A DNA stretch of 64,000 nt, taken from contig NC_054708.1 of NCBI RefSeq assembly GCF_016097555.1, positions 2,132,558 to 2,196,557 on the forward strand, in the 5' to 3' direction. The notes under the pieces were generated by a model. The model saw only the letters and a list, made by a program, of their open reading frames with translations, did no database searches and was not told the DNA's origin. This DNA comes from Gigantopelta aegis (Eukaryota; Mollusca; Gastropoda; Neomphalida; Peltospiridae). This document shows positions 22,425 through 31,631 of the stretch, piece by piece; the stretch's first letter is position 1, and each line of letters starts with the position of its first letter. The position numbers were made by a program, and so were the translations under genes.

Positions 22425-23045
22425 GTAAGTGTTGAGAGTACTGTGTGGAGAGGAACGTGACTGGTCACTCTCCTAAAACGTTACCGGGCAAGTGTTGAGA
22501 GTACTGTATGGAGAGGAACGTGACTGGTCACTCGCCTAAAGCGTTACCGGGCAAGTGTTGAGAGTACTGTATGGAGAGGAACGTGACTGGTCACTCACCT
22601 AAAGCGTTACCGGGCAAGTGTTGAGAATACTGTATGGAGAGGAACGTGACTGGTCACTCGCCTAAAGCGTTACCGGGCAAGTGTTGAGAGTACTGTGTGG
22701 AGAGGAACGTGACTGGTCACTCGCCTAAAGCGTTACCAGGCAAGTGTTGAGAATACTGTGTGGAGAGGAACGTGACTGGTCACTCGCCTAAAGTGTTACC
22801 AGGCAAGTGTTGAGAGTACTGTTTGGAGAGGAATGTCACTGGTCACTCACCTAAAACGTTACCAGGCAAGTGTTGAGAGTACTGTATGGAGAGGAACGTC
22901 ACTGGTCACTCACCTAAAACGTTACCAGGCAAGTGTTGAGAGTACTGTGTGGAGAGGAACGTCACTGGTCACTCACCTAAAACGTTACCAGGCAAGTGTT
23001 GAGAGTACTGTGTGGAGAGGAACGTCACTGGTCACTCGCCTTTAA
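22425..23045. repeat. 63-bp minisatellite, ten units
   Basis: Units contain AGTGTTGAGAGTACTGTGTG, GAGAGGAACGTGACTGGTCA and CTCGCCTAAAGCGTTACC. Left units have GTGACTGG and right units GTCACTGG, showing local homogenisation. It directly follows the 59-bp array. Confidence 0.93.
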
Positions 23046-23696
23046 TGTGAAACACTTGCATCCTCAAAGTCGTCATTGTTGTATAAAACGTTTGTTTAAT
23101 AAATATTTAAACTTTTCACAGAAAGTTAGCAAATAATATATTATATTGTATAATGAGTTTAAAGCAAAACGACAAAACTGTAATCTCTGATCAAAATCGT
23201 ATCCCTACACAAAACAGAGTTGAAAGGATGTTAATGAACATGATGGTATAAATATTGCAAATGTTAACCTAGCAGACTACGTTTTCATTTCAAATATATC
23301 GACTTCCAGTTTAACTGTTTTGCTTCATGATTCTCATTATGTGCTACAAAAATACTTGACAAATGGTGCTACTGTTGTTATTTAGATCTTTATTTTACGA
23401 TGTGTTAACTGTTAGCGTTTTCTTGCATGTCAGGTTAGATCAAGTGTTAGACACTCAATGTTTCAAATCTTTCAGTCTCCATTGTTAACATGGTTTTGTA
23501 TGCATAGCTAACATACAGGAGAACGTGAAATCCTGTTTGGAATAAATGATTGAATTTCTGCGTGTGAAGTCTTCATTGTTAAACATGTACTGTCTGTTAC
23601 TGAAACCTCATCATCAACGCCATTACTTGACAGTGGTTTTCAGGCATTGTAACTAAAAGTATATAACATTTCTGATCACTGTAAGTAGTTTTGTTA
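23046..23696. other. no gene seen
   Basis: AT-rich unique sequence, nothing supported. Confidence 0.4.
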
Positions 23697-23972
23697 CAAC
23701 CTCTAAGGTGATCACTAAACTCACTTTACAATGTCCATGTTGATGACTACAATAATCACTTTACAACCTCCATGTTGATGACTACAATAATCACTTTACA
23801 ACCTCCATGTTGATGACTACAATAATCACTTTACAACCTCCGTGGTGATGACTACAAAAATCATTTTACAACCTCCATCTTGATGACTACAATAATCACT
23901 TCACAACGTCCATGTTGATTACTACAATAATCACTTCACAACGTCCATGTTGATGACTACAATAATCACTTA
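23697..23972. repeat. 35-bp minisatellite
   Basis: About seven units of ACTTTACAACCTCCATGTTG followed by ATGACTACAATAATC. Confidence 0.9.
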
Positions 23973-24104
23973 GGGAGCTACGTATAGTTTTGGAAGATTA
24001 GTATGCCGAGAGTAGCTCGTTAAGTGGACCGAGATGGCGTTGAGTTGTCTCCCTAGGTTGCCCATAGGGGCCCTTAAAAGGGCCTGATCTGTTCAGATAG
24101 TCAA

Positions 24105-24797
24105 TTGCCGCTCTGCTTTGACTTCCCTTTATATGCCCCAACCTCCTCCCAGTTACCGCCTCTGCTTTGACTTCCCTCTATACGCCCCAACCTCCTCCCA
24201 GTTACCGCCTCTGCTTTGACTTCCCTCTATACGCCCCAACCTCCTCCCAGTTACCGCCTCTGCTTTGACTTCCCTCTATACGCCCCAACCTCCTCCCAGT
24301 TACCGCCTCTGCTTTGACTTCCCTCTATACGCCCCAACCTCCTCCCAGTTACCGCCTCTGCTTTGACTTCCCTCTATACGCCCCAACGTCCTCCCAGTTA
24401 CCGCCTCTGCTTTGACTTCCCTCTATACGCCCCAACCTCCTCCCAGTTACCGCCTCTGCTTTGACTTCCCTTTATACGCCCCAACCTCCTCCCAGTTACC
24501 GCCTCTGCTTTGACTTCCCTCTATACGCCCCAACCTCCTCCCAGTTACCGCCTCTGCTTTGACTTCCCTCTATACGCCCCAACCTCCTCCCAGTTACCGC
24601 CTCTGCTTTGACTTCCCTCTATACGCCCCAACCTCCTCCCAGTTACCGCCTCTGCTTTGACTTCCCTCTATACGCCCCAACCTCCTCCCAGTTACCGCCT
24701 CTGCTTTGACTTCCCTCTATACGCCCCAACCTCCTCCCAGTTACCGCCTCTGCTTTGACTTCCCTTTATACGCCCCAACCTCCTCCCAATTACCGCC
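24105..24797. repeat. 49-bp minisatellite, left block
   Basis: Fourteen highly uniform 49-bp units containing CGCCCCAACCTCCTCCCAGT, TACCGCCTCTGCTTTGACTT and CCCTCTATA. The same repeat resumes at 25672 with 48-bp variants after an 870-bp interruption. Confidence 0.95.
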
Positions 24798-25045
24798 TCA
24801 GGTCAGGTCATAGGGTTTTACGTGCACATTCAGAACAAGCTGTTGTAGCGCACGCCTGTCCTGGGCACAAGAGCCTGCCTCGGCCGGCTTCTCCATCCAG
24901 GACAGGAAAGGTTGGGGGGGGGGAGGGACCGCCTGCACTGGCAGGTGCAAGTGAGCACCAGCAGCCCGACCGTGGTCGGTAACAGGTGGAGGGGGGGGGG
25001 GGGGGTAATGGTGCTATGGAATTTTGAATGAAGCAGAAATTATGC
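24798..25045 (-). mobile_element. 3'-end fragment of a retroposon family
   Basis: Read on the minus strand, this ends in the same tail as the retroposon at 39004-40397: a CCAGGACAGGCGTG-like block, ACGTGCACATTC-type sequence and a short GACCTGACCTG tail. The sequence contains long G runs (24914-24923, 24990-25005). Another related fragment is at 46640-46745. Confidence 0.5.
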
Positions 25046-25075
25046 CAAAGAGAAAAGGTGCGCAATTTTGATTGA

Positions 25076-25586
25076 TAAAATGAAAGAAATGTTTTATTTA
25101 ACGACGCACTCAACACATTTTATTTACGGTTATATGGCTTTGGACATATGGTTAAGGACCACACAGATTTTGAGAGGAAACCCGCTGTCGCTACTTCATG
25201 GGCTACTCTTTCCAATTAGCAGCAAAGGATCTTTTATTTGCGCTTCCCACAGGCAGGATAGCACAAACCATGGCCTTTGTTGAACCAGTTATGGATCACT
25301 GGTCGGTGCAAGTGGTTTACACCTACCCATTGAGCCTTGCAGAGCACTCACTCAGGGTTTGGAGTCGGTATCTGGATTAAAAATCCAATGCCTCGACTGG
25401 GATCCGAACCCAGTACCTACCAGCCTGTAGACCTTTTTTTTTTAAATATTTTTATTCAGAATATCAACATATTAATATAGCTCACATACATGTATAACAA
25501 TATAAATATAAAAACACAATTTAAAAATGAACACACACAAGACGCACGTCCCGATGGCCTAACCACGACGCCACCGAGGCCGGTAT
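25076..25586 (-). mobile_element. tRNA-derived SINE interrupted by a retroposon tail
   Basis: Full-length SINE of the 1231-1615 family in minus orientation. The 12-bp target duplication AATTTTGATTGA lies at 25064-25075 and 25587-25598. Within its tRNA-like head, at about 25433-25554, sits a second insertion, described separately. Confidence 0.92.
25433..25554 (-). mobile_element. short poly(A)-tailed insertion inside a SINE
   Basis: On the minus strand this ends GAATAAAAATATTT followed by a run of A, so it looks like the extreme 3' end of a retroposed sequence. It splits the SINE between GTAGACC and GATGGCC. I could not find an unambiguous target duplication. Confidence 0.7.
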
Positions 25587-25671
25587 AATTTTGATTGAGG
25601 AATTTGGGCGCAATTTTTAACGGTCGGTCAAAAAAGAAAGTGTCAGAGCTAATATAGGTTTTGACATTACC

Positions 25672-26028
25672 GTTACCGCCTCTGCTTTGACTTCCCTTTA
25701 TACGCCCCAACCTCCTCCCAGTTACCGCCTCGTCTTGACTTCCCTTTATACGCCCCAACGTCCTTCCAGTTACCGCCTCGTCTTGACTTCCCTTTATACG
25801 CCCCAACCTCCTCCCAGTTACCGCCTCGTCTTGACTTCCCTTTATACGCCCCAACGTCCTCCCAGTTACCGCCTCGTCTTGACTTCCCTTTATACGCCCC
25901 AACGTCCTTCCAGTTACCGCCTCGTCTTGACTTCCCTTTATACGCCCCAACGTCCTTCCAGTTACCGCCTCTGCTTTGACTTCCCTTTATACGCCCCAAC
26001 CTTCTCCCAGTTACCGCCTCTGGTTTGA
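25672..26028. repeat. 48-bp minisatellite, right block
   Basis: About seven units related to 24105-24797, with GCCTCGTCTTGACTTCCC replacing GCCTCTGCTTTGACTTCCC in most. The right block is less uniform than the left. Confidence 0.93.
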
Positions 26029-26869
26029 GGTGATCTCAAACTGATCCGGTGACTTTGTCAGTCTGACGATCAATGTGAAGCCTGCCTGCGTGATGTCTCC
26101 ATTGTACGACTTCACTGCACTACGAAGTGTGACACGCTTTGAACTGACCAACACAGCCAATATTACCTGAACACCGGCTAATGTTTTTATAGTCGTGTCG
26201 CTACACTGGGGACAGGGTAGACAAGAGGGTGGAGTCTGCCGCGATAAAATGTCCATCAATAAGCTTTGTTCGCTGATCTATATACCTGTATAACTTCCAC
26301 TCCATTCTACTGAGTGTTGTGGTGTTGCCTTGCAACCCAGCTACTGAATATCGATACAGTCTGTACTAGTGACCTAATTCTTGATCATTATGAAGCTTAA
26401 CTCGTGTGGAACACCCGAAGTGAATAATAGTATTAGTACAGTCTTGCTTTGACGAAATCAAACTGAACAACACCAAGAAGGTGCTCTCACCAAACCAGTA
26501 AGTATGTGTTTTTATTTTCTTTGAGTTGTACAAATGTATACAGTTGCATAGTTTGGGCGGCAATCCCGCTAATGGGTGATTGATATTGTATTGAATATGT
26601 TTAAGCTACAGGCGAACTCATGTATGTCTTCGTCAGACAGCTGTTGTATGACACGTTGAAATACACTGAACTTCCGGTGAAAACACACCACATAGATTTG
26701 TTGTTGTAAAAAGGACATGAAAAGAAAAACGAATATATTGAACTGATGGCGTATAACTGGATATATTCTGGTAGGCAGTAAACAACCTCAGACTTGTAAT
26801 CAAGGGTTATTGTGGTTTATAGCAACTCACACATGCAATGGAATGAAAATTGGGTGGTGCGTTTTTAAT
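26029..26869. other. no gene recognised; one minus-strand open frame
   Basis: An 82-codon minus-strand frame at 26011-26259 contains YNGDITQAGFTLIVRLTKSP and runs into the minisatellite. I recognise no domain. A TATAAAA motif lies on the minus strand near 26190. The evidence is insufficient to call a gene. Confidence 0.3.
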
Positions 26870-27435
26870 GCAATAGGGTAATCAAGCATCTAAATCATTG
26901 TATATGTGTGTTGAGCCAGAAACTTTGAAATTGATCAATGTGCCTTCGATATATTTGTGTGGTGATCAGATATACTGAAATTTGTTGACAACTATAAATA
27001 TGTAGGTCATATTATAAGCAAAAACATGAAAGACTATAAAGCCATTAAAATGCAGTATAGCGCACGTTGTGTACGTGCAAACATGAAAGACTATAAAGCC
27101 ATTAAAATGCAGTATAGCGCACTTTGTGTACGTGCAAACATGTAGTTGAAGCGATTTGAAAAATGTTCAGAATCTGTTAAAACACAATTATTTGTGAGTT
27201 ATTGTAGTAATTTGTACGCGGGTGCATTATGGGTGACATTTACGCAGAAGGACTTTAATATATACTGTAACAATGCATACCGATGGACGATCGGACAACA
27301 CTGACCATACAGTGCCAGCAAGATGTTTGTCAGTCATCGAGTAAAACACTGGCTCTTTACTTCACTCAACAGCATATTCGCTGAAGAGCACAATCGAAGT
27401 AACCTCAAACGACCATCTTGCCCACTTGAGGTGTA
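26870..27435 (+). mobile_element. non-LTR retrotransposon (LINE), 3' part, left piece
   Basis: The translation shows a conserved block of LINE reverse transcriptases: NYKYVGHIISKNMKDYK, then VSYCSNLYAGALWVTF, CNNAYRWTIG and SASKMFVSHRV. A 60-bp in-frame tandem duplication (KDYKAIKMQYSA twice) lies at 27020-27142 and a stop codon follows it, so the copy is dead. The 5' end is lost. The LINE is cut at 27435 by a DNA transposon and resumes at 30953. Clade not assigned. Confidence 0.75.
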
Positions 27436-28107
27436 CTATTATCCTGTTCAATTATTTAGACCCAAAGTTTTTTGCAAATGTTACGTTTATTTCCTATTCG
27501 ATATTTGTTTTCTTTGCATTTAAATGAAAACAAACCCAAACCCCGACAGGAGTTATATACAAATCATCATATAAAATGCACGAAGTTGACTTAATTCCAC
27601 TTTTTAAAAATCTCTGTGTCGTTTGAATGCACGTTATTTCTCCTATAAATAACTAAGGTCATTTGCATATCAAAACATTGGGATCTGAGGCTACGTGAAG
27701 GCCATTATAGCTTGTTTCACTAAATCAAGGTTATTATTGTTTTGCAGTGTGTAACAGCATTGTCTAATCTTTCCGTTAAACATAGATGTAAACAAACAGA
27801 ACATGTAACCCTTTCTTGTAGGTGCATTATATTTAATAAATTTAGCTAATGTATTATGTATTTTTATTTTATTATATCAATTATATATTAGCATACCATA
27901 CCTAACCTAACACAATTGAGGTGTAGCACAGTAATAAACACAAATCACCTCACACACCGCAGGAATGTGCTTTCCAAATTTATAAATAAATTTAATGCAG
28001 GGCCGGACCCAGAAGACCAGGGGGGGGGGGATAAAATGTCAAAGGCCACCAACATCAAATAATAATATTTTTTTTATTTAATTTGCCTCTAAATTGGGAA
28101 CTCATAC

Positions 28108-28108
<1 letters not shown>

Positions 28109-28155
<47 letters not shown>
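28109..28155. repeat. (TA)n microsatellite
   Basis: About 23 TA dinucleotides between the inner transposon end and the transposase gene. Confidence 0.95.
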
Positions 28156-28157
<2 letters not shown>

Positions 28158-28456
28158 TTTAGGTTGGTGCTAGGGGCTGGGGTTTGGGGGTTGGGTGTTA
28201 CATTTGTAATGCGAAAAACCAAAGGGCTATTGTTCGGACTCGTATAGGTTCAATCACTTTTTCATCCCGCAGACACAGCCCTGAATGTTCAAAATACGAT
28301 AGCATTGCTTGGTCAATAACATCATTATTTCGATCTATGACTGCACGTGCTATTGTAGCAATGTGTAAACCACGTAAAATACAAGTTAGGTAGGGTATAT
28401 AAATTCATTGAAAATGTATTAGTCGACATTCTTGTTATTGTTATTTGAGGGAAAAT

Positions 28457-29839
28457 ATGGGTAAATTGAAAAACACTTCAGTTGATGTAAAATCGTGTAT
28501 TAAGAACGTTTTCGATTATTTTGAAGATGAATATCAGCGCGGTAGACCTAGGTATGCTTCTTATCGAATTGTCGATCGAGTTGCCGCTGCACTTAAAGTT
28601 TCGGTTTCAACAGTAAAAAGAACTGAAAAATCTAAGCTCTATGAATCCAAGTACAGAAATCACTGTTAAAAAACGCGAGCGAAAATTCATCGATTTATTT
28701 GATAAAGATGTTATTAGACGACGAGTATACAGATTTTATAGAGAGGGCGAATTACCTACATTACATAAGATTAACGTGGCTTTAAGGGAGGAATGTGGAA
28801 TCAACATATCCATATCAACTTTACGAAGAACACTCCATGACCTCAATTTTAAATACCAACATATGTCTACAACCGGAAAAGTGATTTTTGAGGACGCCAA
28901 TATATCAGACAGGAGACTGTCCTATCTCCATGAAATATCCAGTTTACGAGAACAGGGGTATTTAATAGTGTATCAAGATGAGACCTGTGTGAATGTCAAC
29001 CACACAACATCCCACCACTGGACAGATATCCACCCGGGCACAAGTACCGCCAATCACCTGCCGAAATCAGACGCTGCTGATCGAGTTCCTAAACTCTGTT
29101 CGGTGACTGGGAAGGGAAAAAGACTTATTATTTGTCATGCTGGCTGTGATAAATATGGATTGATAGATGGCCGTGAATTGATCTTTGAGGTTAAAAAACA
29201 GACGGAGACTATCATGGTGAGATGAATCATGAACATTTCATCAAATGGTTTGAAGAACAACTTATGCCTTCTCTACCAGAACCTTCTGTTATCGTCATGG
29301 ATAACGCAAGCTACCACAACAAATTAACTGAGATTACACGATGTTCTGCACTAAACGCTAAAAAGGAAGAAATTCAGTCGTGGCTACGAAACAAAAATAT
29401 ACCTTTTGAGAGTAACATGACAAAGCCAGTTCTTTATGAACTTGTGAAAAGTAACAAATGTGCAAAGCAATTTGTTACTAATGATATTGCTGAACGCCAT
29501 GGGCACTTGTGTCTAAGACTGCCGCCAAGACATTCTGAACTCAATCCGATAGAACTGATCTGGAGTCAAGTCAAAGGGCACATAGCTCGTCATAATGATG
29601 GTAAAATGACCACGGTGCGGAGAGAACTTGCACATGCATTGAACTCTGTAACACCTACACACTTCTCTGACGCAGTTAAACATGTAATAAAGATCGAAGA
29701 AGATTTTAGAAAACAAAATAGTTTTATAAGAAATAAAATACCCCCTGTGATAGTACCCCTTAACGAAGATAGTGATGAAGAAATGAGTTCGTCGACTGAT
29801 CAAGTTATTTCTCCATACCCATCAGGAGTATTACTTTAA
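28457..29839 (+). pseudogene. Tc1/mariner-superfamily transposase, two frameshifts
   Basis: About 461 codons in three overlapping frames (28457-28669, about 28660-29220, about 29200-29839). The N-terminal part has a helix-turn-helix-like RVAAALKVSVSTVKR and a second DNA-binding stretch with NVALREECGINISISTLRRT. The DDE catalytic domain shows YQDETCVN (first D), IVMDNASYHN (second D) and RHSELNPIELIW (E). I count 83 residues between the second D and the E, far more than the 34 of classic Tc1 and close to the DD82E 'Sailor' group of the IS630-Tc1-mariner superfamily. One shift lies at about 28666 near AATCACTGTTAAAAAA. The other is in the A run near 29192-29198, where one base is missing before GDYHGEMNHEHF. 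All three acidic residues and most of the protein remain, so the loss is recent. Confidence 0.88.
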
Positions 29840-29955
29840 TGTATGCATGAACTCAACACCAAAAACTATTTATTTCCATATCATTCACTATCAAACAACC
29901 TAACAACCTATAAACTAATCGATTAGAAATACATATAGACTACACATACATACGA

Positions 29956-30280
29956 GAAAAATGTTTATTTAACGACACACTCAACGCATTTGATATACGT
30001 TTATGTGGCGTCAGACAAAACGGTTAAGGAGCATTATGACAGTGAGAAAGAAACTCGCTACCGCCACATGGGCCACTGTTTCCGATAAGCAATTTTGATA
30101 AGCAATAAGGGACGTTTTATATGCACCATCCCATAGACAGGATAGCACATACCACAGCCTTTATACATCAGTTGTGGTGCACAGGCTGGAACTAGACACA
30201 ACCCAATGGGTCCACCATGTGGGATCGATCAGTCGACCTACCATGAGCGAACGCTTTACCTCTGAGCTACGTCCCGCTCC
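29956..30280 (-). mobile_element. tRNA-derived SINE inside the transposon
   Basis: In minus orientation: GGAGCGGGACGTAGCTCAGA head, GGGATGGTGCATATAAAA body, and TGTCGTTAAATAAACATTT tail. A short internal duplication (CGATAAGCAATTTTGATAAG) is present. It belongs to the same head type as 33933-34260. The target duplication is not clear. Confidence 0.8.
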
Positions 30281-30374
30281 ATATATAAAAGAAGCCTTAA
30301 GTGGGGTTGGGGTTGTGCAGAGGGTCACACCTCCACCAATCGCATGCATATCATATTCTTCTCTCTCTCTCCCT

Positions 30375-30428
30375 ATAACGATATAACCATAGATTAAAAT
30401 ATGTTGAGTGCGTCTTTACATAAATGAC

Positions 30429-30498
<70 letters not shown>

Positions 30499-30500
30499 TC
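30375..30500. repeat. SINE tail remnant and (CT)n microsatellite
   Basis: 30375-30420 resembles a SINE 3' tail (TATGTTGAGTGCGTCTTTAC). It is followed by about 75 bp of CT repeat, which probably grew from the TTTC-type tail. Confidence 0.7.
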
Positions 30501-30952
30501 AGCGCGCGCGCTTGTGTATTCCACAATATAATTATAATATTTGATACATTTTTTTTTTCAAACTGAGGTTTTGTCACTTGAACTCCCCACCTGAATCCGC
30601 GCCTGCTTCATGTTTACAGATATTTTCTTAAATATAGGTCATATTACGATTTGTGCGGATAGGACGATAGAACCGAACATTAGTTTGAAACGCACTATAG
30701 AATGATGCTTTTGATATGCAAATGACCTTAGTTATTTATAGGAGAAATAACGTGCATTTAAAAGACACAGAGATTTTTAAAAAGTGGAATTAAGTCAACT
30801 TCGTGCATTTTATATGATGATTTGTATATAAAACCTGTCGGGGTTTGGGTTTGTTTTCATGTAAATGCAAAGAAAACAAATATCGAATAGGAAATAAACG
30901 TAACATTTGCAAAAACCTTTGGGTCTAAATAATTGAACAGGATAATAGTGTG

Positions 30953-31058
30953 TACGTCAAATCTGTATGTGTAACTCGCTGGCACAAGCTACTGTATATT
31001 ATGTAATCAGTTTTGTATGTGATGTTTAATAATGGATCACTGATCTGTAATAAAAATC

Positions 31059-31092
<34 letters not shown>

Positions 31093-31095
31093 GCT
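30953..31095 (+). mobile_element. LINE, right piece with (TTA)n tail
   Basis: This continues the LINE from 27435. The frame reads VKSVCVTRWHKLLYIM and then stop, followed by about 85 bp ending in a (TTA)n run at 31063-31092, a usual 3' tail for several LINE clades. Joining it to the left piece gives SCPLEVYVKSV at the target site. Confidence 0.75.
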
Positions 31096-31631
31096 AGGAT
31101 TTTATAGTAGGGGTCACCCACATTGAGAGGGGCACCCAGTGCCACGCTGTCTTGGAATCTGTTAATTCTCGCATTTGGGGCAACATACAGATAAAACAGG
31201 TGGTGAGAGGAAAATAAGTGTGATGGCCATCATGGGGGGATGACCCCACCCCGCCTCCAGCTACGTGATTGAGTTAAACACGAACACGAATTGATAAATG
31301 TTTAACTACACAAAATGAAACAAATCACAATTTCAAAATGTTTCATTAGCATTTGTACATAGGTCATTTTGTTTATATGTGTTAAGCTTATGTTATTTTA
31401 TTTGTGTTAATCTGTGTGTGTGCGTTACTTATACATAGATTATTATTACATAACTTCTCTTTTCTCCAGATGTGTAAAGACATATGGAACCAGTGTGGAC
31501 ACATTGGATGAATTGTTGCAAATGGCTGCAGTGCATTTGATTCAGTGAGAAACTGAAAAACTACTTTAACCATTCGTATATACGTGCTATAAAGCCTTTA
31601 TAGCCTGGAATATTTGGAAACAGTTCTGAAG
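31096..31631. other. upstream region of the TRIM-like gene
   Basis: Intergenic sequence, AT-rich, with no coding exon recognised. It must contain the promoter or 5'UTR of the gene at 31632. I see no clear TATA box or splice acceptor close to the start. Confidence 0.4.

Larger units (their letters stand above)
28001..30606 (+). mobile_element. possible inner transposon carrying the transposase
   Basis: The left end reads GCAGGGCCGGACCCAGAAGA followed by a G run. The right end, reversed, reads GCAGGCGCGGATTCAGGTGG. The two ends are similar but degenerate. GGGGCGGATCCAG-type ends are common among nonautonomous DNA transposons in molluscs, as far as I recall. If real, the transposase belongs to this 2.6-kb element and the outer inverted repeats belong to its host element. 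Confidence 0.45.
27436..30952 (+). mobile_element. 3.5-kb DNA transposon with ~245-bp inverted ends
   Basis: Inverted repeats lie at about 27436-27679 and 30704-30952, with the outer motif CTATTATCCTGTTCAATTAT. They show scattered mismatches, and the left end lacks CACA compared with the right. TA flanks both sides (27434-27435 and 30953-30954). Removing one TA and the element restores a continuous LINE frame, which supports a Tc1/mariner-type TA insertion. Inside are a transposase gene, a minus-strand SINE, (TA)n and (CT)n runs, and a second, weaker inverted pair at 28001 and 30606 that may bound a nested element. Confidence 0.85.

Noticed and set aside
23160-23225. Another copy of the dispersed repeat (resemblance to 20130-20170)
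   Set aside because: Similarity is weak and limited to short words; not enough to call it.
26011-26259. Minus-strand gene end with an 82-codon frame
   Set aside because: The frame ends inside the minisatellite and no domain is recognised. A TATA-like motif alone is not sufficient.
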